From: Ardenticatenaceae bacterium
GTDB taxonomy: Bacteria > Chloroflexota > Anaerolineae > Promineifilales > Promineifilaceae
Direction of reading: 5' to 3'
Length of the DNA: 8,714 nt
Assembly (NCBI GenBank): GCA_020634215.1
Contig: JACKCD010000094.1
Coordinates: 1-8,714, forward strand
The translations under genes were made by a program, and so were the position numbers. The notes under the pieces are model-generated. The model made no database searches, had not been told where the DNA came from, and saw nothing but the letters and a program-made list of their open reading frames with translations. Of this stretch, positions 1-7,172 are shown piece after piece. Positions within the stretch are counted from its first letter, which is position 1; every line of letters starts with the position of its first letter.

Positions 1-1350
1 AACCTGCCCACCTACCCCGGCACCCCTACCCCTGACCCCAATTCACTCGACCAGACAGCCGCTCCGGCGCAAGGCATCCATACGGTCAACCCTGGTGAAA
101 CCCTCGGCTACATTGCCCAACTTTACGGCACAACCATTGAATCACTGATGTCTGCCAACCAAATCACCGACACCAATGTGATTTACGTGGGGCAGCAGCT
201 TCTCGTGCCGGGGCAATCTGGCCTCGCCTCCCCCAGCTTCAAGCTCATCCCCGACAGCGAACTGGTGCTTGGCCCCGCCTTGGCCGGATTTGACACCGCC
301 GCCATCGCCAGCGTCTACGGCGGCTATCTGCTGCATTATGAAGAAGTGGTTGAAGGGCAACCCCTTTCCGGCCCCGCGATTGTGGATCTGGTGGCCCAGC
401 GCCACAGCGTTAGCCCCCGTTTGCTGCTGGCGCTGCTGGAATACCGCGCCAACTGGCTGACGCAGGCCAACCCAACAAGCGTGGAATATCCCATGGGGTA
501 TGCCGATGGCAACGTCAGCGGGCTGTACCGGCAGCTTAGTTGGGCGGCAAATTTGCTCAATTTGGGATTTTACGGCCGTTCTGAAGGCAACCGCACCAGC
601 TTCACCACCGCCGACGGCACCCAGCTCACCTTTGCCCCCGACATCAACGACGGCACCGCCGCCATACAGGGGTTTCTGGCTGCCAGTGCCAATTATGGCG
701 ACTGGCAACGGGATGTAAGCGAAAGCGGCTTTTTTGCTACCTTCAACCAACTTTTTGGCAACCCCTTTGCCTACACCTATGACCCGCTGTGGCCGGCCGA
801 CCTCACCCAACCCCCCTTACGTATTCCCTGGCCCAGCGGCGAAACGTGGTACCTGACCAGCGGGCCGCACGGCGGCTGGAACAGCGGTTCCGCCTGGGCG
901 GCCATTGATTTGGTGCCGGAAGGGGAACAGCTTGGCTGCGGCGACTCTGATGCCTGGGTAACGGCGATGTCGGCCGGGGTGGTGGTTCGCAGCGGCTTTG
1001 GCGCGGTGGTGGTGGATATGGATGGCGATGGTCATGTTGGCACGGGCTGGGCCATCACCTACATGCACCTTGCCACCCGCGACCGCATTGCGGCCGGTAC
1101 GCCGGTGCAGCCCGGCGACCGTCTCGGCCACCCTTCGTGCGAGGGCGGTTTTTCTAATGCCACCCATGTGCATTTGGCGCGGACATTTAACGGCCGTTGG
1201 GTCTCCGCCGACGGTGCCATTCTCTTCAACATGGGCGGCTGGGTCGTTCAGGGCAGCGGTATCGAATATGAAGGCCGCCTGGTGCGCGGTGACATCATAA
1301 AAGAGGCGTGCCAATGCTGGGATGAAATCAACGCCATTACAGCCGATTGA
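1..1350 (+). CDS. LysM-domain M23 family metallopeptidase, LasA/beta-lytic type (5' partial)
   Basis: This is the C-terminal 449 residues of a secreted peptidoglycan endopeptidase; the frame is open from base 1, so the start codon lies outside the window and the ATG at 148 is internal to a LysM fold. Order of parts: a Pro/Thr-rich linker (nt 1-78), one LysM peptidoglycan-binding domain (about nt 79-213), an uncharacterised helical region (about nt 280-800), then an M23 domain (about nt 826-1230). The zinc site reads GPHGGW...AAID, with His at 868-870 and Asp at 907-909, thirteen residues apart; then YMHLA (His at 1066-1068) and THVHLAR (His at 1165-1167 and 1171-1173). The 13-residue His-Asp gap is the LasA/beta-lytic arrangement rather than the HxxxD of LytM-like enzymes. 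Two Cys (LGCGDS, HPSCEGG) may form a disulfide. The helical region carries SPRLLLALLEYR, which resembles the start of a lysozyme/transglycosylase fold, but a catalytic role is only a guess. Family assignment is firm; the substrate bond is not known. Confidence 0.9.
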   Translation, partial: NLPTYPGTPTPDPNSLDQTAAPAQGIHTVNPGETLGYIAQLYGTTIESLMSANQITDTNVIYVGQQLLVPGQSGLASPSFKLIPDSELVLGPALAGFDTAAIASVYGGYLLHYEEVVEGQPLSGPAIVDLVAQRHSVSPRLLLALLEYRANWLTQANPTSVEYPMGYADGNVSGLYRQLSWAANLLNLGFYGRSEGNRTSFTTADGTQLTFAPDINDGTAAIQGFLAASANYGDWQRDVSESGFFATFNQLFGNPFAYTYDPLWPADLTQPPLRIPWPSGETWYLTSGPHGGWNSGSAWAAIDLVPEGEQLGCGDSDAWVTAMSAGVVVRSGFGAVVVDMDGDGHVGTGWAITYMHLATRDRIAAGTPVQPGDRLGHPSCEGGFSNATHVHLARTFNGRWVSADGAILFNMGGWVVQGSGIEYEGRLVRGDIIKEACQCWDEINAITAD

Positions 1351-1353
1351 GAA

Positions 1354-1437
1354 ATTGAGAATTGGGAATGGAGAATTGAGAATGGGGAACGAGTTGCCAA
1401 GTTCATCATTCTCAATTCGTAATTCTCAATTCTCAAT
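1354..1437. repeat. Intergenic hairpin of 7-nt ATTGAGA units (IR1)
   Basis: Two 31-nt arms (1354-1384 and 1407-1437) are inverted copies matching at 27 of 31 positions around a 22-nt loop. The loop holds a further GAAC/GTTC pair. Each arm is four degenerate copies of a 7-nt unit ATTGAGA plus ATG. The element starts 4 nt after the stop of the M23 gene, and its right arm reaches the stop codon of the convergent HIT gene, so it could end transcription from both sides. There is no clear U-run, so a classical intrinsic terminator is not proven. Similar AATTGAGAATT repeats occur between genes in many unrelated bacteria (recalled, not searched). Confidence 0.8.
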
Positions 1438-1787
1438 TAATTCGGCTTCGATAACATCCGACCCAACGGCCGCCCGCCCAGTAGGTGCATATGCAAATGA
1501 AACACTTCCTGGTGTCCGTGTTTGTTGCAGTTCACAATTAGCCGATACCCGTCCTCGGCAATCCCTTCTTGTTCGGCCAGCTTTTTTGCCACCGTGAACA
1601 TCCGGCCGACCGTTAGCTCATCATCCTCGGTTAAATCATTCACCGTGGGAATCACCTTATTCGGCACAATCAAAATATGCGTTGGCGCCATCGGGCTAAT
1701 ATCCCGAAACGCCGTCACCAGTTCATCCTGATACACCATATCCGACGGAATCTCACCCCGAATAATCTTTGCAAAAATTGTTGTCAT
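1437..1787 (-). CDS. HIT family protein (Hint-type nucleotide hydrolase)
   Basis: This is a complete 116-residue histidine-triad protein of the Hint branch, the usual length for the family. Such proteins are cytosolic homodimers that hydrolyse purine nucleoside phosphoramidates and acyl-adenylates to AMP. The N-terminal TIFAKIIRGEIPSDMVYQD matches the family opening, and the mid part DISPMAPTHILIVPN is the conserved beta-strand region. The triad is HLHMH at residues 97-101, with His99 the expected nucleophile and HLLGGR following. The start is an ATG preceded by AAAGGTG at 1794-1800 with a 6-nt spacer. The 3' end runs into the right arm of the neighbouring hairpin, which supplies the TAA stop. 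The gene is convergent with the M23 gene and divergent from the PEP-binding gene, so it is likely monocistronic. The biological substrate in bacteria is generally unclear. Confidence 0.95.
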   Translation of the reverse strand: MTTIFAKIIRGEIPSDMVYQDELVTAFRDISPMAPTHILIVPNKVIPTVNDLTEDDELTVGRMFTVAKKLAEQEGIAEDGYRLIVNCNKHGHQEVFHLHMHLLGGRPLGRMLSKPN

Positions 1788-1821
1788 CTTCTACACCTTT
1801 ATGATCTGAAATCTTTTCGCT

Positions 1822-1850
1822 TTTTTACCCTTATCAGCAATCTCTGACAA
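1822..1850 (-). promoter_or_regulatory. Candidate sigma70-type promoter for the HIT gene
   Basis: Read on the minus strand, TTGTCA (1845-1850) is followed after 17 nt by TAAAAA (1822-1827). These match the consensus hexamers at 5 of 6 and 4 of 6 positions. Transcription would start near 1815, giving a leader of about 28 nt that holds the AAAGGTG ribosome site. This is a sequence match only; a hexamer pair of this quality can arise by chance in AT-rich DNA. Confidence 0.4.
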
Positions 1851-1855
1851 CCTGC

Positions 1856-1861
1856 TATAAT
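1856..1861 (+). promoter_or_regulatory. Candidate -10 element (TATAAT) of the PEP-binding gene
   Basis: A perfect TATAAT lies 18 nt before the ATG at 1880. No good -35 hexamer sits at 17 nt (1833-1838 reads ATCAGC); the nearby CTGACA (1844-1849) is only 6 nt away, too close. If used, transcription would start near 1868, leaving about 12 nt of leader that begins at the AAGGAG ribosome site. The element overlaps the region holding the divergent HIT promoter, so the two could interfere. Confidence 0.35.
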
Positions 1862-1879
1862 AAAGGGAAGGAGATAACT

Positions 1880-4261
1880 ATGTCCACAGAATCGTTACGC
1901 TCAATCACCCCGCCCATAGACATCTACATCAAGCTCGCCCAATACCCCATTCTGGCCGACCGCATTCGGCTGCGAATGCGCGAAGAGTTGTTCCGGCGCG
2001 GCATCGTCACCATGCCTGATTTTGAAGCGGAGGTAAAGCAAAAAGCCATTGAGTCGCAGCAGCGCGAAGGGCTGACCGACCCCTTTAGCCAGGAAGAGGC
2101 CAACCAATGGCAGCGGCGCAAAGACCGCATTCGAGATTACCAAACCGATGCCTATTTTGGCTTCAATTTGGGTGCGGCACTGCTTGAACACCTCGTTGAT
2201 GAAGTGCTGGCTGACCAGCCCGGTAACAAAGCGGACACGATTCAGCTAACCTTTAACCCCGAAATCTCCCCCTGGGAATTGCTGTTCAAACAGGGCAAAA
2301 TCTATGAGGCTCTGCCCCCACCCGAACGGGAAAAAGTAGCGCATCACCTGGAAGAGATCAAGGTTGTGCTCATCAAGGGGATGATCAGTGACCAGTTGCC
2401 CTTTATTGGCGTTGCCAAAAAAGTGTTCGACATGGCTGATCTGCAAATTATTTACAAAAAGCGGATTGGGGCGGGCAAGATTGGGGGTAAGGCAGCCGGG
2501 ATGGCGCTGGCCTGGAAAATTCTGCAGCAAAAGTCACCCAAGCTAGGCCCGGAACTTAGCCAGCAGGTTAGCATTCCCGACTCTTTTTACGTGGGCACCG
2601 AAGCGTTTTACGATTTTCGCCAAATCAACCAGCTAGACCATTTGATGAATGAGAAATACCGGCCGATTGATGAGGTGAAAACCAACCATCAGCTTGTGGT
2701 TGATGCACACCTCGCCGGCCGTTTCCCCGACCCCATCGTCACCGGATTACGCAATATTTTGGATCAGGTAGGGGACAGCCCGCTCATTGTCCGATCTTCC
2801 AGCCTGCTGGAGGATAATTTTGGCTATGCCTTTGCCGGGAAGTATGAAAGCCATTTTTGCCCCAACCAGGGAACGCCCGAACAAAATCTGGAACAACTGC
2901 TTAATGCCGTCCGCCGTGTCTATGCCAGTGTTGGTAATCCCAACGCCCTGCTCTATCGGCAGCAAAATGGACTAATTGATTATGATGAACGGATGGCGAT
3001 TTTGATACAGCGGCTGCGGGGGCAGAAATACGGCCGTTATTTTTTCCCCATGCTGGCTGGCGTTGCCTACAGCAGCAACCCATTCCGCTGGAATCCCAAA
3101 ATTCGGCGTGAAGACGGCTTTTTGCGGCTGGTCTGGGGGTTGGGCACCCGTGCCGTAGACCGTGTAGCGCACGATTATCCCCGCCTTATTGCCCTCAGCC
3201 ACCCGCGTCTACGGCCAGAAACAATCGCTGCCGCCATCCGGCAATATTCACAAACGCTAATTGATGTCATTGACCTGGAAGAAAATAAATTTAAGACACT
3301 GCCCATTGAAGAGATTTTAACGCCTGACTATCCCTTCTTGCGGCTGTTGGCCTCTGTTGATCGAGGAGAGTTTTTGCAAGACATTGTTTCTAATGTAGCC
3401 AGCGGTGAAGATTCTCATTTTGTACTGACCTTTGACGGGCTTACCAAGGACACCAAATTTGTTAAGCTGATGCGAACGGCACTGAGGCGGCTGGAAGACA
3501 TGTATAAGACACCGGTTGACGTGGAGTTTACGGTAGAAATCATTCCCAAATACCCCTACCCAGACTACAAGCTCCACATTTTGCAATGCCGGCCGCTGCG
3601 CCAGCGTAATACCGAAGGCTCTATCTCCATCCCGACAGACATCGCCGAAGCTGACAAGCTGTTTAGCTCCCACCACCTGGTGCCAGACGGCAAGGCCGAG
3701 GGGGTACGCTACGTTATCTTTGTAGACCCTGAACTGTATTCAACGATTGAAGACTACACCGTCAAAAAGGAGCTGGGTCGCGCCATTGGGCGATTGAACA
3801 AGCAGTTAGCAGAAGAGTCGTTTATCATGATGGGGCCGGGGCGTTGGGGCAGTGCCAACATTGATTTGGGGGTGCATGTTACCTACGCTGATATTTTCCA
3901 TACCAAGATTTTGGTGGAAATTGCCGTACCGCATGAGGGGCGTGTGCCAGAGTTGTCCTATGGTACCCACTTCTTCCAGGATTTGGTGGAGGCAGGGATT
4001 CATTCGCTGGCACTCAACCTGGCTGATGCGGACTCCTGCCTAAATTGGGCTTTCTTGCGCGAATCGCCTAACTGTTTGGCACAGCTTTCGCCTGAGGATG
4101 CGGGGTTGAGCGATTATTTGCGAGTGATTGACATTGCCACCACGTGCGGCAATAAACGACTGAATGTGTATATGGACGGGTCACGGGATGAGGCGGTGGG
4201 CTATTTAGCTGCTGGTGACTGGCCAATTCCTGAAAGTCAGGGAACGTTGTCGCTGTTTTGA
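1880..4261 (+). CDS. PEP/pyruvate-binding domain protein (PPDK N-terminal type ATP-grasp)
   Basis: This complete 793-residue cytosolic protein contains the ATP/pyruvate-binding fold of pyruvate phosphate dikinase and PEP synthase, but is not either enzyme. Residues 1-190 are a charged, helical N-terminal region of unknown role. The ATP-grasp part follows: RIGAGKIGGKAAGMALA (195-211), IVRSSSLLEDNFGYAFAGKY (303-322), GVAYSSNPFRW (394-404), LVWGLGTRAVDRVAHDYPR (417-435) and the closing LQCRPLRQ (568-575). In PPDK a mobile phosphohistidine domain (TxHGG-type motif) and a TIM barrel should follow. Neither is visible. Instead there is a roughly 200-residue C-terminal domain with MGPGRWGSANIDLG (651-664) and ELSYGTHFFQDLVEAG (691-706), which I recall from uncharacterised relatives. 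The ATG has AAGGAG at 1868-1873 with a 6-nt spacer. The last 25 bp overlap the convergent nucleotidyltransferase gene. The domain assignment is firm; the reaction is unknown. A kinase or phosphotransferase acting on a partner protein is possible. Confidence 0.88.
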   Translation: MSTESLRSITPPIDIYIKLAQYPILADRIRLRMREELFRRGIVTMPDFEAEVKQKAIESQQREGLTDPFSQEEANQWQRRKDRIRDYQTDAYFGFNLGAALLEHLVDEVLADQPGNKADTIQLTFNPEISPWELLFKQGKIYEALPPPEREKVAHHLEEIKVVLIKGMISDQLPFIGVAKKVFDMADLQIIYKKRIGAGKIGGKAAGMALAWKILQQKSPKLGPELSQQVSIPDSFYVGTEAFYDFRQINQLDHLMNEKYRPIDEVKTNHQLVVDAHLAGRFPDPIVTGLRNILDQVGDSPLIVRSSSLLEDNFGYAFAGKYESHFCPNQGTPEQNLEQLLNAVRRVYASVGNPNALLYRQQNGLIDYDERMAILIQRLRGQKYGRYFFPMLAGVAYSSNPFRWNPKIRREDGFLRLVWGLGTRAVDRVAHDYPRLIALSHPRLRPETIAAAIRQYSQTLIDVIDLEENKFKTLPIEEILTPDYPFLRLLASVDRGEFLQDIVSNVASGEDSHFVLTFDGLTKDTKFVKLMRTALRRLEDMYKTPVDVEFTVEIIPKYPYPDYKLHILQCRPLRQRNTEGSISIPTDIAEADKLFSSHHLVPDGKAEGVRYVIFVDPELYSTIEDYTVKKELGRAIGRLNKQLAEESFIMMGPGRWGSANIDLGVHVTYADIFHTKILVEIAVPHEGRVPELSYGTHFFQDLVEAGIHSLALNLADADSCLNWAFLRESPNCLAQLSPEDAGLSDYLRVIDIATTCGNKRLNVYMDGSRDEAVGYLAAGDWPIPESQGTLSLF

Positions 4262-6906
4262 ACCAGCCACTGCTGTAGCCATGCTTGCTCGCCTGCTTCG
4301 TCACCAATTTGACCGTCCAAGCGAGCAGCTAGGAGCAGGTCGAGGATTTCAGCATAAACGGGGCCAGGTTTGAGACCAAGCTGGCGCAAATGGTGGCCGC
4401 TAACGGCCGTTTTTACCAGCCGCCACTCATGATAATACCGATCCAGCACCCCCGTCCGCCAATCTGACGGCTCTAACGTTGCCATGACCGACAGCAGCAC
4501 GCGGGGGATAAACGGCCGTAAAACCCGCTCCACCTCACTCGGCCGCATGTCGGGGGTCAGCGTGGAGAGCAGACCATACAGCGTCGCCACCGCCGCCATA
4601 TCTTCCCGCGTCCGCTTCCGCACCTTCAGCCGCTTCATCGTGGCCGTGCGCGTGGCCTCCGGCAGCGGCAGCAGCCACAGGGCAAAATAGACAAAGACGG
4701 GTGTATCGCCCCCCAGCGCCGCCAGCCAGGCCGGGTCGGCCAGCAAACCCGGCACACGGGCAAAAGAAACGGCCGTTTCCGCCACCCAGCACAACTCCTT
4801 CTGTAAGGATGGCAAAACCTGTAGCTCCGCCAATCGCGCCAGCACCTGCGCCGGGTCTGCCTCCCGCAGCGACAGCTCAATTTCGTGCCGAATCCGGTCG
4901 CCGCTCACCCGCTCCAGCATCTCCAGCGACTCTTGCAGCAGGTCGGCCGTGCGCGGCTCAATGGCAAACCCCAGCCGCTGCTCAAAGCGCACCGCCCGCA
5001 AAATCCGCGTCGGGTCATCCACAAAGCTCAGGCTGTGGAGCACCCGAATCACCCCCGCCTCCAAATCGCGCCGCCCGCCGTAAAAATCAAGCAGTTGTCC
5101 CAAATGTTCGCCGTCAAGCCGCACCGCCAGCGTGTTGATGGTAAAGTCGCGCCGGTGTAAATCCAGCTTGATCGAAGCGTAGGAAACCTCCGGTAGGGCT
5201 GATGGCTCGGCGTAAAATTCGGTGCGGGCGGTGACAAAATCAATGGAGGTGGGGACGTTGGCAAGATTGGTGCCGGGAGCCAGATTATGCCAAACGGCCG
5301 TTGTCATCTGCCATTTCGCCGTGCCAAAGCGGTCGTGGGCATAAATTTCGCCGCCAAACGACGTTTGCAGCCGCCGCGCCAGGGCAATCGCGTCTGATTC
5401 CACCACCATGTCCAAATCAGTTGGCTGTTCCCCCAGCAGCAAATCACGTACGGGGCCGCCCACAATGTAGAGCGGCGTAGACATCTTGGCGGCGATCTGT
5501 CCCACCTCTTGCACCATGCGCCACAGTGCCGCCCCCAGCGATTGATCCAACAGCCGCCGCAGCGTCGTTTGCGCCAGCCGGCCGTCCCGCTGAAAAATAA
5601 AGCCCAGCAGGTCGGTGCGGGTGACAATGCCCAGCAAATCATCGCTGTGTATCGGCTCGGTGGCCGTTTCGCCGACAACCGGGATTTGCCCCCAGCCAGT
5701 GGCCAACATCAACTGCTGTAACTGCTCCACCGAATCCGATGGCCGCACCGTCACTGCCCCGGCCTCCATGATGCGGCGCACGGGCAAATGGCCGAGATGG
5801 TGGTTGATAGCGCGGTCTACGGCGCGGCGGGTAAGCAGCCCAACCAGGCGGGGTGTGTCCTGGTTGTCGGCCACAACAGGATATCCTTCGTGCCCAAAGC
5901 GGTTGATAAAGTCGGCGGCTTCGCGCACGGGCATGGCGGCGGGGATGGTTTGCACCCCCAGCGACATGATTTGCGCGACGCGGGCGGGCGGGCTGACGAT
6001 TTGGGGCAGGAGGGTGAGGAGTTTTTGGCGAACGGCCGTTAATGTTTCCCGCACAATAATTGCCGCCGCTGCCCGCTTGTGGCCGCCCCCGCCCAACGCC
6101 TGCGCCACCGCCGACACGTCTACCGTGTCGGTAGTGCTGCGGCCAACAAATTGAATATCTCGCCCCAGGGAAACTAAAGCCAGCAGACCGGCCGGCTGGA
6201 GTGCTTCGCGCAGGCGGTGGACTACGCCAGAGATTTCGTCGCTGAAGCCGGGGGGAAGAACGGCCGTTGTGACCACAACTGGCTGTTCATGAATCGTGTG
6301 CCATTCGGCCGCCGCCAGCAGCGCCTCATACAGTTCCCGCTGCAAGGGTGTTAGCGCCATTTGTAAAAATTGGCGCACAATGCCAAGCTGCGCCCCTTGT
6401 TCTAGCAGCCATGCCGCCGCCGCCGCGTCGCGGGGGGTGGTCATGTCATAGGTCAGTGCTCCGGTGTCTTCGTAAATCCCCAGTAAAAAGAGGGTCGCTT
6501 CCTCGGCCGAAAGCGACTGGCCGACGTGTTGCAAATGTTCGGTGAGCAGGGTGGTGGTGGCACCCACGGCCTCTAGCTGCACCGTCCAGTCGGCGGGGGG
6601 TGTTTGCTGGGTGTGGTGGTCAATGAGGGAGATTAACGGCCGTTTGCCCATCCCCTTCACGCTTCCCACCACCTGCGTATCTACCAGCAGCAGCCGCTCC
6701 ACCCGCCGTCGCCGCCAATTCTCCGGCCGCAGCAGCCCAAACGCGCCGCCATAGAGCAACAAAAATTGCTCGACGTTGTGGTTTAGCTGGCGCGGCAGTA
6801 GGGCAGTGGCTTCCGGGTAAAGCCGTTTGGCCGCCGCCAGCGAAGCAATGGCATCAAAATCGGCGTTTTCGTGGGTGAGGATGAGCAGCATGGGGAAATT
6901 ATACAC
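4237..6906 (-). CDS. DHH phosphoesterase - CBS pair - tRNA nucleotidyltransferase fusion (CCA/poly(A) polymerase family)
   Basis: This complete 889-residue protein joins a phosphoesterase to a class II nucleotidyltransferase of the CCA-adding/poly(A) polymerase family, which adds C and/or A to RNA 3' ends. DHH motifs: HENADFDA (12-19), LLLVDTQ (72-78), IDHH (95-98), YEDTGAL (145-151); then DHHA1 GGGGHKRAA (272-280). Two CBS domains follow (about 308-366 and 374-438), probably nucleotide sensing. The polymerase has IVGGPVRDLLLG (481-492), catalytic DLD (Asp497 and Asp499), RRDFTINTLA (585-594), DDPTRILRAVRF (630-641) and the C-terminal LGLKPGPVYAEIL (843-855). All key residues look intact. I recall the same architecture in other deep-branching bacteria, including Aquifex, where CC- and A-addition are split; whether this one adds CC, A or CCA cannot be read here. 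The GTG start at 6906 has GAGG (6914-6917) at 7 nt. The ATG at 6891 gives a family-like opening (MLLILTHEN) without a ribosome site, so the start is uncertain by five codons. Confidence 0.92.
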   Translation of the reverse strand: MYNFPMLLILTHENADFDAIASLAAAKRLYPEATALLPRQLNHNVEQFLLLYGGAFGLLRPENWRRRRVERLLLVDTQVVGSVKGMGKRPLISLIDHHTQQTPPADWTVQLEAVGATTTLLTEHLQHVGQSLSAEEATLFLLGIYEDTGALTYDMTTPRDAAAAAWLLEQGAQLGIVRQFLQMALTPLQRELYEALLAAAEWHTIHEQPVVVTTAVLPPGFSDEISGVVHRLREALQPAGLLALVSLGRDIQFVGRSTTDTVDVSAVAQALGGGGHKRAAAAIIVRETLTAVRQKLLTLLPQIVSPPARVAQIMSLGVQTIPAAMPVREAADFINRFGHEGYPVVADNQDTPRLVGLLTRRAVDRAINHHLGHLPVRRIMEAGAVTVRPSDSVEQLQQLMLATGWGQIPVVGETATEPIHSDDLLGIVTRTDLLGFIFQRDGRLAQTTLRRLLDQSLGAALWRMVQEVGQIAAKMSTPLYIVGGPVRDLLLGEQPTDLDMVVESDAIALARRLQTSFGGEIYAHDRFGTAKWQMTTAVWHNLAPGTNLANVPTSIDFVTARTEFYAEPSALPEVSYASIKLDLHRRDFTINTLAVRLDGEHLGQLLDFYGGRRDLEAGVIRVLHSLSFVDDPTRILRAVRFEQRLGFAIEPRTADLLQESLEMLERVSGDRIRHEIELSLREADPAQVLARLAELQVLPSLQKELCWVAETAVSFARVPGLLADPAWLAALGGDTPVFVYFALWLLPLPEATRTATMKRLKVRKRTREDMAAVATLYGLLSTLTPDMRPSEVERVLRPFIPRVLLSVMATLEPSDWRTGVLDRYYHEWRLVKTAVSGHHLRQLGLKPGPVYAEILDLLLAARLDGQIGDEAGEQAWLQQWLVQNSDNVP
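6898..6903 (-). promoter_or_regulatory. TATAAT hexamer at the nucleotidyltransferase start (start-deciding site)
   Basis: On the minus strand TATAAT is followed by six bases and then the ATG at 6889-6891. If it acts as a -10 element, transcription would begin at or next to that ATG and the message would be leaderless. The upstream GTG start with its GAGG site would then not be transcribed from this promoter. No convincing -35 hexamer is present, so the match may be chance. Confidence 0.2.
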
Positions 6907-6928
6907 CGTTTCGCCTCAAAGTTTTTAA

Positions 6929-6994
6929 GGGACACGGAAGGACACGGAATTACACGGAACTTTTCACTGTGTCCTTTCGCGTTCTTCCGTGCCC
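6929..6994. repeat. Intergenic hairpin of 10-nt ACACGGAA-type units (IR2)
   Basis: The left arm from 6929 contains three copies of a 10-nt unit (GACACGGAAG, GACACGGAAT, TACACGGAAC at 6931-6960). The right arm (about 6964-6994) is a degenerate inverted copy ending TTCCGTGCCC. The outer part pairs well, apart from one bulged base; the inner part pairs imperfectly, at about 10 of 15 positions. The repeat sits 22 bp before the GTG of the nucleotidyltransferase gene, so it could lie in that gene's promoter or leader. Confidence 0.7.
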
Positions 6995-7027
6995 AAAAAA
7001 CGGCCGTTTTCCCCCACCAACTCATAA

Positions 7028-7091
7028 AACCACAGATAAACACGGATGCACACAGATTTTTATCCGTGTTTATCTGCGTTCATCTGTGGTT
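7028..7091. repeat. Intergenic hairpin of 10-nt ACACAGAT-type units (IR3)
   Basis: Two 30-nt arms (7028-7057 and 7062-7091) are inverted copies matching at 24 of 30 positions with a 4-nt loop. The outer ten bases (AACCACAGAT / ATCTGTGGTT) match perfectly. Each arm is three 10-nt units related to AACACGGAT or ACACAGAT. The mismatches are mainly A/G transitions, many of which would form G-U pairs in RNA. I recall this CCACAGAT family between genes in many environmental bacteria; its role is unknown. Confidence 0.8.
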
Positions 7092-7138
7092 ATTAAAAAA
7101 CGGCCGTGTGAAAAAGTCATAAAAGCCGTGGTTTAGTC

Positions 7139-7155
7139 GTGACAGGTAATGTCAC
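7139..7155. promoter_or_regulatory. GTGAC-N7-GTCAC inverted repeat upstream of a promoter
   Basis: Perfect 5-bp arms GTGAC (7139-7143) and GTCAC (7151-7155) flank AGGTAAT. The dyad ends 17 bp before the TTGACA hexamer, a usual place for an activator or repressor site. The spacing does not fit the CRP pattern TGTGA-N6-TCACA. A chance dyad of this size is quite possible. Confidence 0.3.
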
Positions 7156-7172
7156 ATGGGGATAAACGGCCG

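Noticed and set aside
142..810. Long open frame on the minus strand, 222 residues
   Set aside because: It lies wholly opposite the M23 gene, has no recognisable motif and shows Gly/Ala/Val-rich composition typical of the antisense of a GC-rich gene.
1248..1436. Small minus-strand frame with peptide SILHSQFSI
   Set aside because: It is the translation of hairpin IR1 and the end of the M23 gene in antisense, with no independent support.
1880..4261. Naming the gene ppdK or ppsA
   Set aside because: Only the N-terminal-type ATP-grasp domain is present; the phosphohistidine and PEP-binding domains needed for those reactions are not visible.
4701..5160. Plus-strand open frames of 145 and 91 residues
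   Set aside because: They are antisense to the well-supported nucleotidyltransferase fusion, with Pro/Ala-rich shadow composition and no ribosome site or domain.
6929..7091. Possible CRISPR array or satellite, because of several short direct repeats
   Set aside because: The units are 10 nt, degenerate, adjacent without spacers, and arranged as inverted arms. That is a hairpin, not repeat-spacer structure.
6871..7122. Small plus-strand frame with peptide SVFICVHLWLLKNG
   Set aside because: The peptide is the translation of hairpin IR3. Such CVHLWL peptides are a recurring artefact of this repeat family in gene predictions.
7139..7155. CRP/FNR binding site
   Set aside because: The TGTGA-N6-TCACA spacing is not met; the central gap is too long. 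It is kept only as an unassigned dyad.
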